Below, piece by piece: positions 9,258-17,541 of a stretch of DNA of 64,000 nucleotides. This stretch comes from CAYWNA01 sp964459305 (lineage in GTDB: Bacteria; Planctomycetota; Planctomycetia; Pirellulales; Pirellulaceae): contig CAYWNA010000001.1 in assembly GCA_964459305.1 (NCBI GenBank), positions 62,001 to 126,000 on the forward strand, given 5' to 3'. Each line of letters opens with the position of its first letter. Position 1 is the first letter of the stretch. The position numbers and the translations under genes were made by a program. The notes beneath the pieces are model-generated. The model searched no databases and was not told the DNA's origin. It saw nothing but the letters and a program-made list of their open reading frames with translations.

Positions 9258-10484
9258 TCAGGAACTCTTGTCGTGCATCAGGTCTTTTGCGTCTGGCCGG
9301 GGCCCGTTTGTCTCGCTTTCCCAGTAAGGGGACATCCGGCGCAGACTCGCCACGACTTCTGGAAAGACGTCGATGATTCGGTCGATGTCGTCGTCCGTGT
9401 TGTACCGGCTGAAGCTGAAGCGGATGGAACCGTGGACCGCCGTGAAGGGAACGTTCAGCGCCCTCAGTACGTGCGAAGGTTCGAGCGATCCCGATGTACA
9501 GGCCGAACCGCTGGACGCGCAAATGCCCCGTTCGCTCAGTTGGTACAGCATCGCTTCACCTTCGATGTAGTGGCACGAGACGTTCGATGTATTGGGCAAT
9601 CGTTGCGCGGCCTTGCCGTTGATTTGGATGTAGGGAATCTTCTCTTCCAGGGCCGCTTCCAGTCGGTCGCGGAGCCTTTGTACGTTCGTTTGCTCCTCAT
9701 CGATGTCCGCCATGGCCAAGTCCATTGCCTTGGCCAGCCCCACGATATACGGAACGTTCTCGGTTCCTGCACGGCGCCCGCCTTCCTGGTGTCCGCCAAT
9801 CAAGAGCGGCCGGCAGGGCGTGCCTCGCCGAATGTAGAGAGCGCCGATTCCCTTCGGTGTGTGCAACTTGTGCCCTGAAAAGGACACGAGATCCACGTGC
9901 CGGTATTCGCCCTCCATGTCGATCGGTAGCTTGCCGACGGTTTGAGTGGCATCCGTATGAAAGACGATTGCCGAATCGGTTTCCTTGGTCACGCGAGCGA
10001 GTTCCGCAACGGGGAAGATCACGCCGGTCTCGTTGTTGGCGTGCATCACCGTGACAAGAAGCGTATCGGTCCGAAGGGCGCCGATGAACTCGCGCATATC
10101 CAGATTGCCATCCCCGTCGACCGAGAGGAAGGTCACGTCCATTCCATCGCGCTGAAGGTCTCTGCACACCTCCAGCACTGCCGGATGCTCGACGGCGGTC
10201 GTGATGATATGGCGCCGATCCGGATTGGCTTTCAGCACGCCCTGGAGTGCCGTGTTGTTGCTCTCCGAAGCGCAAGACGTGAAAAGGATCTGCTTCGGAT
10301 CAGTCGCGCCCAAATGTCTGGCAATTCCTCTGCGTGACTCGTTGACCATGTCCGCCGTGCCGCGAGCCGGTTCGTACATGGAGCTGGGATTGAAGTAGTT
10401 GTCGGTCAGAAACGGCACCATCGCGTCGTAGACTTCCGGCGCGATTTGCGTCGTGGCATTGTTGTCGGCATAGACAATACTCAT
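9258..10484 (-). CDS. nifS: Cysteine desulfurase, NifS type
   Basis: A 408-residue PLP enzyme that takes sulfur from L-cysteine for Fe-S cluster assembly. The substrate and PLP region is seen as YADNNATTQIAP at the N-terminus, HANNETGVIFP near the middle, and the PLP lysine in SFSGHKLHTPKG. The catalytic cysteine lies in SSGSACTSGSLEPSHVL, the long-loop arrangement of NifS/IscS enzymes. The ATG at 10484 is preceded by GAGAGAAAG. A TTG further upstream would overlap nifU. It lies 16 bases downstream of nifU and is cotranscribed with it. No nitrogenase genes are nearby, so a general Fe-S role is likely; the Fe-S-rich island at 17-32 kb is a plausible client. Confidence 0.93.
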   Translation of the reverse strand: MSIVYADNNATTQIAPEVYDAMVPFLTDNYFNPSSMYEPARGTADMVNESRRGIARHLGATDPKQILFTSCASESNNTALQGVLKANPDRRHIITTAVEHPAVLEVCRDLQRDGMDVTFLSVDGDGNLDMREFIGALRTDTLLVTVMHANNETGVIFPVAELARVTKETDSAIVFHTDATQTVGKLPIDMEGEYRHVDLVSFSGHKLHTPKGIGALYIRRGTPCRPLLIGGHQEGGRRAGTENVPYIVGLAKAMDLAMADIDEEQTNVQRLRDRLEAALEEKIPYIQINGKAAQRLPNTSNVSCHYIEGEAMLYQLSERGICASSGSACTSGSLEPSHVLRALNVPFTAVHGSIRFSFSRYNTDDDIDRIIDVFPEVVASLRRMSPYWESETNGPRPDAKDLMHDKSS

Positions 10485-10500
10485 TGGCACGCTTTCTCTC

Positions 10501-11475
10501 TCAGGTCGCAATCACGCGGATTCGTTCGTCCACCATGTCTTTGAGGGTTCTTTCGATCATCGTCTTCAGCGTCTGGCCCGCTCCGGGGCAGCCGGCGCAG
10601 GCACCCGCCAAACGGCAATAGATCAGGTTATCCTTGATGTCGATGATCTCCACATCGCCGCCGTCGTTCTGGAGTGCAGGTCGAATGTACTCGTCCACGG
10701 CCTTCTCGACCTTTTTGCTGAATTGGTAGGGGGAAACCGGCGCCTGCTCCGTCGCCGCTGGTTCGGGGGTCGTCGCAAGGTCCGGCACGCCAGTCACGAC
10801 CGGCAAACTGACGGGTTTTCCGTCGCCGCCCCAAATGTCGTCCAACAGATCCTGCATGCCCCCAGGAACGTGATGGCAAGACATACACGCCCCGCCGGCT
10901 TTGATGGCATTGGTGATCTCCGGTATCGTCCGAAGGTTGAGCTCCTCGATCTTGCGTCTCAAATAGGGCTCGCTCAAAGAAAAACACTTGCAGACGATCC
11001 GGCCTTCGTCCTGTTCGTCTGCGTGGATGTCGATTCCAAGGCGTCCGAGATCCACCCCTCGCTTCTGAGCCCAATTGAACACGGCTGCTACCAATGCCTC
11101 TTCGCCCATCACCGAGCAATGAATCTTCTGTTCTGGCAATCCTTCAAGGAACTCGACGATGGCACTGTTTGTGATCTTCAGCGCATCTATTGGACTGTAT
11201 TTACCCTCCTCAATCAGTGTGCACAAAGCCTCCGAGGCGGCGATGGCCGAAGTACAACCAAAGGTCAGATACCGGGCCTCCGTGATCACATCCTCCATGG
11301 GGTCAGTTGGATGGCGTTCTACCCGAAAAGTGAATCGCAACGCGTCTCCGCAGGCGATCGAGCCATGTTCCCCTAGACCGTCGGGGTCCTCTACCTCCCC
11401 TAAATGAGTTCCGGGCTTCCCGTGCACGGCATCCATGAAGAGTTGCTTAGTCTTCTCGCTATATTCCCAGGCCAT
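10501..11475 (-). CDS. nifU: Three-domain NifU Fe-S cluster scaffold
   Basis: A 324-residue protein with the full NifU layout. Residues ~1-130 are an IscU-like scaffold domain, with cysteines in GSIACGDAL, LTFGCTSAI and KIHCSVMG. Residues ~155-205 are a BFD-like [2Fe-2S] domain (VCKCF and ACMSCHH). A linker is followed by a C-terminal Nfu domain with CAGCPGAG. This is the complete nitrogenase-type version rather than a bare IscU. It assembles clusters on sulfur delivered by the downstream NifS. The start MAWEYSEK is the usual NifU beginning. There are no nif structural genes in the window. Confidence 0.95.
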   Translation of the reverse strand: MAWEYSEKTKQLFMDAVHGKPGTHLGEVEDPDGLGEHGSIACGDALRFTFRVERHPTDPMEDVITEARYLTFGCTSAIAASEALCTLIEEGKYSPIDALKITNSAIVEFLEGLPEQKIHCSVMGEEALVAAVFNWAQKRGVDLGRLGIDIHADEQDEGRIVCKCFSLSEPYLRRKIEELNLRTIPEITNAIKAGGACMSCHHVPGGMQDLLDDIWGGDGKPVSLPVVTGVPDLATTPEPAATEQAPVSPYQFSKKVEKAVDEYIRPALQNDGGDVEIIDIKDNLIYCRLAGACAGCPGAGQTLKTMIERTLKDMVDERIRVIAT

Positions 11476-11601
11476 TTGTATTGCTCCAAAACCGAGTTGA
11501 GACGTAATCTTCCTTTCTTACCGTTCGCGGGGCAATCGTCAACCCGGCTGGCCTGATCTCGTCCCCATCCCCCCGACGTTTCTGGCCCGAGGTCTCGCTG
11601 G

Positions 11602-13002
11602 TTACAGACTCCAACCCTCACGGTAATTTCGCCGGACAAAGGCGTTCGCATCGGCATCATTGGTGATTGCCATGTTGAATCCGTCCCAGAGCAATCTCCG
11701 GTTCGGGAAACGAACGGCCAGGTTGCCCATCAGAACCATCTCGGAGAGCGGGCCGGAGTAGTCGAAGTTTGAGCTCGCGGGCTTACCGCCTTTGCACGCT
11801 TGGACCCAATCCGTTTCATGCCCCGACATTCCATCTGGTACCCTGTCGAGTGTCGGTGCCGGCTTTTCATATTCTCTCATCTTCGCCTCCGGTATCAGGC
11901 GTGGACTCCTTCCGTAACAGCCGGCCATCAGCTTGCCTTTGTCGCCAATGAAGAGTACTCCGCCGTCACTGTCTCCCATCTGGCGTCCTTCTTCGAGTTC
12001 TTCCGGTCTGGGCGGCATCATGCCCCCGTCCCACCAAGTCAGTTTCACGGCAGGCATGTCTTCGCGAGCGGGGAACGTGTAACGCACGATGGTTGATCGC
12101 GGATAGGTCTCGTTTTTCGGTTCCATCTTCTTCCAGAACTCGTGCCAACAGGTCGAAATGCAGCCCTCGACGCTTTCGGGATGTTTCAACTTCAGGGCCC
12201 AGAATATTGGATCCAAGACGTGGCATCCCAAGTCACCCAAAGAACCGGTGCCAAAGTCCCACCACGCTCGCCAACTGAGAGGCAAGTAGGCCGGGTGATA
12301 AGGGCGATACGGTGCCGGCCCAAGCCATAGATCCCAATCCAGGGTGGATGGAACCGGCGGTGTATCAGTGGGTCTGGCGACCTCCACTCCTTGAGGCCAG
12401 ACGGGACGATTGGTCCAGGCATGGACCTCGCGAACGGGACCAATCGCCCCGTCCCAAATCCATTCACAGGTGAGCCGAATGCCCTCGCCCGAGTGCCCCT
12501 GGTTTCCCATTTGCGTGGCCACTTTGTGTTTTCGAGCAGCCTCGGTCAACGTGCGGGCTTCATGCACGGAATGGGACACCGGTTTTTGCACATAGACGTG
12601 CTTGCCCATCCCGATCGCCAGCATCGCGATCACGGCGTGAGTATGGTCGGGTGTGGCGATGATGACAGCATCAACGTCCTTTTGGCTCTCCAGCAACTTC
12701 CGGTAGTCGCGGTACTTCGTAGCCTTTGGATAACGCTCATAAACCGAGGCTGCGTATTGGTCATCGACATCACACAACGCGACGACGTTCTCGGCCTCGC
12801 AAGCCCGCAGGTTGTTCTGTCCCATGCCACCTACGCCAATTCCGGCGATATGGATTCTGTCGCTCGGCGCAACGTAGCCGGCTCCGCCGAGAACGTGTCG
12901 CTGAACCAACGTAAAGGCCGACGCTGCCGCTGCTGTCCCTTTCAGGAAGCTACGCCGGGAGACGTGGCCACTCTTTGTGTCAGCGGTTTTACCTGCCTGC
13001 AT
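11602..13002 (-). CDS. Tat-exported Gfo/Idh/MocA-family oxidoreductase
   Basis: A 466-residue NAD(P)-dependent sugar-type oxidoreductase. The ATG at 13002 has a strong AGGAGG site just upstream. The longer frame to 13116 is not supported. The Tat signal is SRRSFLKGTAAAASAF. The Rossmann motif is GIGVGGMGQ, with ATPDHTHA and the EKP-like VQKPVSHS segment replacing the usual lysine motif. It is a paralogue of the gene at 34462-35877, sharing the VATQMGNQGH and WWDFGTGSLGDLGCH segments. Family members oxidise or epimerise sugars and related polyols. An exported version suggests a role in the periplasmic processing of glycans. The substrate is unknown. Confidence 0.88.
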   Translation of the reverse strand: MQAGKTADTKSGHVSRRSFLKGTAAAASAFTLVQRHVLGGAGYVAPSDRIHIAGIGVGGMGQNNLRACEAENVVALCDVDDQYAASVYERYPKATKYRDYRKLLESQKDVDAVIIATPDHTHAVIAMLAIGMGKHVYVQKPVSHSVHEARTLTEAARKHKVATQMGNQGHSGEGIRLTCEWIWDGAIGPVREVHAWTNRPVWPQGVEVARPTDTPPVPSTLDWDLWLGPAPYRPYHPAYLPLSWRAWWDFGTGSLGDLGCHVLDPIFWALKLKHPESVEGCISTCWHEFWKKMEPKNETYPRSTIVRYTFPAREDMPAVKLTWWDGGMMPPRPEELEEGRQMGDSDGGVLFIGDKGKLMAGCYGRSPRLIPEAKMREYEKPAPTLDRVPDGMSGHETDWVQACKGGKPASSNFDYSGPLSEMVLMGNLAVRFPNRRLLWDGFNMAITNDADANAFVRRNYREGWSL

Positions 13003-13069
13003 GATTGCCTCCTGTGAATGAGTAGTGTGACTGCGGCCTGATATTTTCACGCGGCGAATTCGCATCCAA

Positions 13070-13117
13070 GTAGGACGGGTCTCCCGATCCGTTTGGACTC
13101 TCTGGAGAACCGCCACA
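13070..13117. repeat. Palindromic element, family D, degenerate copy
   Basis: Begins GTAGGACGGGTC and continues as a diverged relative of the better-preserved copy at 13366-13416. Pairing is imperfect. It lies upstream of the Tat oxidoreductase gene, in the 487-base gap 13003-13489, which contains no convincing gene. Confidence 0.4.
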
Positions 13118-13365
13118 CAAGATGCGAGTGCAGTGCGTAACCTCGCAAACTAAGACTGTAATGCTTTCCCCGCAGATTATCTACGGTGTGGCGACCGACG
13201 AGTTGTGGAGCCAGCTTTTCGGGCTCATAATTTGGCGTGTCGCCTCTGCGGAGCATTGAAAGAGGCCCACCGGGAGGTTTCCACTAGATTCCGAAAAAAG
13301 GATGACCGTCTCGCACGAATCCTTGTCGGGCCAGCATTGGGCGATCGCAACAAAGGGTTTTACCC

Positions 13366-13416
13366 GTAGGATGGGTCTGGCGGACCCGTCCAGACGGCTT
13401 TGGAGAGCCGTCCTAC
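13366..13416. repeat. Palindromic element, family D, cruciform-like copy
   Basis: Outer arms GTAGGAT and GTCCTAC enclose two inner hairpins, GGGTC/GACCC and ACGGCT/AGCCGT. The result is a cloverleaf-like double hairpin. A degenerate relative lies 250 bases upstream. It lies in the gap before the metallopeptidase gene at 13490. Confidence 0.55.
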
Positions 13417-13489
13417 AAGGGGCTTCTGTTTTTCCTCGCGCCTTGGGGCATGAAAACGACGCCTGGATCACGAACTGGGGGAGCACAAG

Positions 13490-14464
13490 ATGAAACAAAC
13501 GTTGCCGCTGCTTTTGTCGGTTGCGCTTCTTGCCTGTCGAACCTCGCAAGCCGTTGACGTCCCACTGCACGGCGATTCTGTGGTGCGATTTGCCGACATA
13601 AACGAAGGTGTTGCCGCGTTGACCGGCCGAGATCGTTACGTTGCTTCGCTCAGCCCTTTTGATCGACAGGTGAGAGTCAAGAGCGACGAGGAAGTGTCGG
13701 AAGAGGCATTCCTGGGATTCGTCGAGAAGCAAGTTGTAGCTTGGGAAGATGGCGAGGTCGAAAAGCTGTCGCGATGCGTGGCGGCGGTTCGGAAGAAACT
13801 GACGCCCTTCAAACTCGCTTTTCCGCTGACGGTGCTATTGGTTCGGACCACGGGCCGCGAGGAGGGTGGCGCGGCGTACTGCCGGGGAAACGCTGTCGTG
13901 CTACCGCGCAATATGGTGCGACGAGCTGAAAAGTCGCTCGTGAGAATCCTCACGCATGAGCTATTTCACATTTTGAGCAGTCATAACCCAAAACTGCGGG
14001 AGCGACTCTACGCAGTCGTCGGCTTCAGTCCCTGCAACGAGATCCAATTGCCGGCGTCGCTACGAAGCCGCAAAATCACGAATCCCGACGCGCCCGTATG
14101 CGAGCACTACGTTGAGGTCCAGCACAAAAACTCGCCGGTCCAGGTTGTGCCGATTCTGTTCGCTTCCTGCGAGCGTTACGATGCGTCGCGCGGGGACACT
14201 TTGTTCCAATACCTTACCTTCCGGCTGATGCTCGTTGACCGACAGGGCGATCAATGGAGGCCGTTCGACGAGAACGGCGAACCCGTCTTGCTGGAAACTG
14301 ACAATGTACCGACGTTCTTTGAAAAAATCGGCAGGAATACGAGCTACATTATCCACCCCGAAGAACTGCTGGCCGAGAACTTCGTGCTGTTGGTGAACAA
14401 CAAGACCGACGTTCCTACGCCACGAATTCTCACAGAAATGAAAAATGTGCTTTCAACGGATTGA
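13490..14464 (+). CDS. Predicted exported zinc metallopeptidase (gluzincin-like)
   Basis: A 324-residue protein starting MKQTLPLLLSVALLAC, a signal peptide with a possible but non-ideal lipobox (LLAC). The HExxH zinc motif appears as THELFHILSSHN (about residue 155). About 130 residues later, HPEELLAENF resembles the glutamate-bearing third-ligand segment of gluzincins. I know no named family for it; the peptidase role is inferred from these motifs. The start has a GGGGGAG site. Its stop overlaps the ATG of the M81 peptidase by one base (TGATG), so the two are translationally coupled. Confidence 0.65.
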   Translation: MKQTLPLLLSVALLACRTSQAVDVPLHGDSVVRFADINEGVAALTGRDRYVASLSPFDRQVRVKSDEEVSEEAFLGFVEKQVVAWEDGEVEKLSRCVAAVRKKLTPFKLAFPLTVLLVRTTGREEGGAAYCRGNAVVLPRNMVRRAEKSLVRILTHELFHILSSHNPKLRERLYAVVGFSPCNEIQLPASLRSRKITNPDAPVCEHYVEVQHKNSPVQVVPILFASCERYDASRGDTLFQYLTFRLMLVDRQGDQWRPFDENGEPVLLETDNVPTFFEKIGRNTSYIIHPEELLAENFVLLVNNKTDVPTPRILTEMKNVLSTD

Positions 14465-16056
14465 TGCGAAGTCCCGATCTGACTTGGGGAAGGTTTGCCG
14501 TGAAATCGAGCGCGATAGTCAAACGAATTGGGATCCTGCAGGTTTGGCAGGAATCGAACCACTTCAACCCGGTGCGGACCGAAGAGGCCGATTTCCGTCA
14601 CTTCGGTTACGGCGAAGGCCGTCCGGGCCTGGAACGCTTTGCATCCGGTGAGGAGGTCGGCGGGTTCGTCGAAGGGCTAGAGGCGTGGAACGACCAGCCG
14701 AAGCAGGTCGGTTTGTTGTTTGCCCAGGCCTGGCCCGGTGGCCCGCTCACCAGTTCAACCAAGGCTTGGCTTGTAGAGCGGCTTGAGCACCAACTCCGCG
14801 CCGCCGGGCCGCTCGACGGCGCACTCTTCTCACTGCACGGGGCATTCGTGGCCGAAGATGAACCGGATGTGGACGGACTGGTTCTGGAACATGTGCGCTC
14901 GTCGCTGGGGCCGGACGTGCCGTTGGTGGCCACGCTCGACTTGCACACCCATCTGACTGGACGAATGCTTCAATCGGCCGACGTGCTGGTGGCCTATCAC
15001 ACCAGTCCGCATATCGATCGCCGCCAGACGGGCCGCCGCGCGGCCGCTGTGTTGGAACGGCTGCTCGGTGGGACTAAGCCAGCCTGTGCCGCCGTACGCG
15101 TGCCCATGCTGGCCACTGGCGAGCAGGCAACCACGAGCGGCCCGGCACTTGCCGGTTTGTTCCAGCGCGTTCAGCAAATGGAAACCGACCCTCGCGTCCT
15201 GTCGGCAGCCGTCTTGATGGTGCAGCCACATTTGGATGTGCCGGAGCTGGGGTGGTCAACGCTCGTCTGCACCGACCAAGACCCGGCGCTGGCCGAGCAG
15301 TGGGCCGAAGAGTTGGCCGAGCAGTGCTGGCAGACCCGTTCGCAAATGCGGACGCAATACGCGTTTCACGATCCGGCGGAGAGTGTCGAGCGAGCGTTGG
15401 GGCACTCTGGCAAACCGGTGATCATCGCCGACGGGGCCGATTCCACCAACTCTGGTGCTCCAGGCGACAGCGTGCATCTGCTGCGCGAGTTGGCCCATCG
15501 GCCGATCCCTGACGGTGCGTTGACGATTATGGTCGATCCTGAAGCGGTGGCCCATGCCCGGTCGGTCGGCGAGGGTGGGCGATTTGCGCTTGCCGTAGGC
15601 GGAAAGCGGGACCACATCTTCTCGCAGCCATTGCCAGTCGAGGGGCGCGTTCTGTTCGTCCAACCTGCGCAGTACGTGCTCAGCGGACATGGTGCCGACG
15701 CGTTGCCCATCGACATGGGCTTGGCCGCGGCAGTTCGCATCGGAGACGTGACGCTGCTGTTGGTCGAAAGGGTGGGGCCTGGCAGTTCGCCTATGATGTA
15801 CCGTTGCGTCGGCCTGGAGCCGAAAGACTGCAAAATCGTGGTGGTAAAATCGCCCGCCGGATTCCGCCACGAATTCGAGCCTTTTGCTGCCGGGATTGTC
15901 TTGTCGGCATGTCCGGGCTGTGCCTCGCCTCGCCTGGCACAATTGCCATATCACCGAATCAGCCGGCCGCTATGGCCGTTGGACAACATCCAAGACCGGC
16001 ACGCTGCGGCCTGGTGTGCGGGCGGACTACCCCGCATTTCTCACAAGCCACAGTAG
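14464..16056 (+). CDS. M81-family (MlrC-like) metallopeptidase
   Basis: A 530-residue protein of the MlrC/M81 family, named for a protein in microcystin breakdown and probably acting on peptides or cyclic amides. Visible segments are ILQVWQESNHFNP near the N-terminus, LDLHTHLTGRML with metal-binding histidines, VAYHTSPHIDRRQTG, and IIADGADSTNSGAPGD in the C-terminal domain. The final codons (PRISHKPQ) and the TAG stop lie inside a palindromic element (16032-16158), so the natural C-terminus may have been altered slightly. It is followed by an aminotransferase gene on the same strand. The substrate is not known. Confidence 0.85.
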   Translation: MRSPDLTWGRFAVKSSAIVKRIGILQVWQESNHFNPVRTEEADFRHFGYGEGRPGLERFASGEEVGGFVEGLEAWNDQPKQVGLLFAQAWPGGPLTSSTKAWLVERLEHQLRAAGPLDGALFSLHGAFVAEDEPDVDGLVLEHVRSSLGPDVPLVATLDLHTHLTGRMLQSADVLVAYHTSPHIDRRQTGRRAAAVLERLLGGTKPACAAVRVPMLATGEQATTSGPALAGLFQRVQQMETDPRVLSAAVLMVQPHLDVPELGWSTLVCTDQDPALAEQWAEELAEQCWQTRSQMRTQYAFHDPAESVERALGHSGKPVIIADGADSTNSGAPGDSVHLLRELAHRPIPDGALTIMVDPEAVAHARSVGEGGRFALAVGGKRDHIFSQPLPVEGRVLFVQPAQYVLSGHGADALPIDMGLAAAVRIGDVTLLLVERVGPGSSPMMYRCVGLEPKDCKIVVVKSPAGFRHEFEPFAAGIVLSACPGCASPRLAQLPYHRISRPLWPLDNIQDRHAAAWCAGGLPRISHKPQ

Positions 16057-16158
16057 CCCGAAACGCAAGCGAGGACGCACAACGGGTTTCCCTCGCTTGC
16101 GCGTCGGGCTACTGTGGTACACACTGTCTCCGTTTTCCCAGGCTTGTGAGAAATGCGG
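16032..16158. repeat. Nested palindromic element, family C copy 1
   Basis: There are two nested inverted repeats. The outer arms are perfect 18-mers (16032-16049 and 16141-16158, CCGCATTTCTCACAAGCC and its complement). The inner arms are 27 bp with one small mismatched patch (16048-16074 and 16091-16117), carrying CAGTAGCCCGAAACGCAAGC. A second inner-arm copy lies at 30633-30690 without the outer arms. The left side forms the last residues and stop codon of the M81 gene. Confidence 0.85.
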
Positions 16159-16181
16159 ACTAGGACCCTGAAGGAACGCTG

Positions 16182-17510
16182 ATGCATAGATCTACCAACT
16201 CTTACGAGAAGCACTACGAGCAGGCTCGAAAGGTGCTGCCCGGCGGCGTGAACTCCTCTACGCGGCTGAGCAAGGCGCTGAATGTGCCGTTTTATGCGAG
16301 CCGGTCGCGCGGGGCGAGCGTTTGGGATATCGAGGGTAATGAGTTCATCGACATGTGCTGCGGACACGGGGCTGCATTACTCGGTCATGCCCATCCGGCC
16401 ATCGATCGCGCAGTGCATGAAGCGGGCGAGCTTGGTTATGCGTGCGCGTTTGAGACCGAGTACCATGCCGAGTTGGCTCGATGCGTTTGCCGGCATGTGC
16501 CTTGCGCGGAACGCGTGAGGTTCTGTAATTCGGGCTCCGAGGCCACATTGCACCTGATTCGAGTCTGCCGCGCGTTCACCGAGCGCAAAAAGATCCTGCG
16601 GATCGAAGGCCATTTCCACGGTTACCACGAGCTGATCTACATCGGCGGTCATCCGCCGCCCGAAGCCCTGGCCGATAATCGTCGGCACCCGTACATCGAA
16701 TCGCCGGGCATTCCCGAGGAACTTGCCCGGCTGATCCTGCCGATCCCCTTCAACGATCCGGAGACGCTGCGTCGGACGATCGAGCAGCACGGCGAAGAGA
16801 TCGCCGTGGCAATCCTTGAACCGGTCAACTACAACTGCGCCTGCATCTTGCCGCAACCGGGCTACTTGGAGCTATTGCGCGATTTGACCCGCCAGGCGGG
16901 CATCGTGCTGGCGTTCGACGAAATCCAGTCGGCCTTCAAAAAGTCACCTGGTGGAGCCCAGCAGGATTTTGGCGTGGTCCCCGACGCATGTACCATCGGC
17001 AAATCGCTGGGCGGCGGGCTGCCGCTGTCGACGTTCTGCGGCACAGCGGAGCTCATGGATCTCTACCAGCCAGTGGGTCCCGTGCAGCACAGCGGAACTT
17101 TCAACGCGCCGCTATTAAACGTCCTGGCGGGACTGGCCTTCTTCGACGAACTGGAGAAGCCGGACTTCTACACGCATCTCCAAAGTCTCCAGCGGCAGTT
17201 GCATGCGGGCATCGACCAGATCATCGAGGACCGGAAACTGAACATGGTCGTTCCGTACCACGGGGCAAGGTTCAACATCGTACTGGGCCGCCGCGACGTT
17301 CCCAGGCGGTACGACGACACGCTGTGTCACCAGAGCCGGCTGATGCTGAAACTGGTACGAAAGTGTTGGGAGCGAGGCGTCTACTTCCACGACTACGGCG
17401 GAGGACCGCTGCACCACGGTTATAGCGTTCAACACACCGTCGAGGATATCAACGGCGTGCTGAATGTGCTCGACGACGTGCTGGGCGAGATGCAAGACGA
17501 ACTTCAGTGA
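16182..17510 (+). CDS. Class III aminotransferase, glutamate-1-semialdehyde aminomutase-like
   Basis: A 442-residue PLP enzyme. Motifs are LPGGVNSSTR at the N-terminus, NSGSEATLHLIRVCRAFT for the cofactor phosphate region, FHGYHE, LAFDEIQS with the PLP aspartate, and the PLP lysine in CTIGKSLGGGLP. The sequence resembles HemL-type aminomutases, but the setting directly behind an M81 peptidase and away from any heme genes argues for a catabolic or amino-sugar transaminase. The start has GAAGGA just upstream. It ends 32 bases from the convergent ccoI gene. Confidence 0.85.
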   Translation: MHRSTNSYEKHYEQARKVLPGGVNSSTRLSKALNVPFYASRSRGASVWDIEGNEFIDMCCGHGAALLGHAHPAIDRAVHEAGELGYACAFETEYHAELARCVCRHVPCAERVRFCNSGSEATLHLIRVCRAFTERKKILRIEGHFHGYHELIYIGGHPPPEALADNRRHPYIESPGIPEELARLILPIPFNDPETLRRTIEQHGEEIAVAILEPVNYNCACILPQPGYLELLRDLTRQAGIVLAFDEIQSAFKKSPGGAQQDFGVVPDACTIGKSLGGGLPLSTFCGTAELMDLYQPVGPVQHSGTFNAPLLNVLAGLAFFDELEKPDFYTHLQSLQRQLHAGIDQIIEDRKLNMVVPYHGARFNIVLGRRDVPRRYDDTLCHQSRLMLKLVRKCWERGVYFHDYGGGPLHHGYSVQHTVEDINGVLNVLDDVLGEMQDELQ

Positions 17511-17541
17511 CGCTCCTCTTTTGCGAGCGCCTTGTCGGTTG

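Noticed and set aside
10501..10511. Upstream TTG start for nifS (10511)
   Set aside because: It would overlap the nifU stop. The ATG at 10484 has a good ribosome site and begins at the conserved N-terminus.
9258..11475. Nitrogen fixation island
   Set aside because: nifU and nifS are present in full but no nitrogenase or nitrogenase-cofactor genes are in the window.
13181..13732. Minus-strand open frame of 183 codons
   Set aside because: Overlaps the start of the metallopeptidase gene and repeat DNA; the translation shows no protein-like features.
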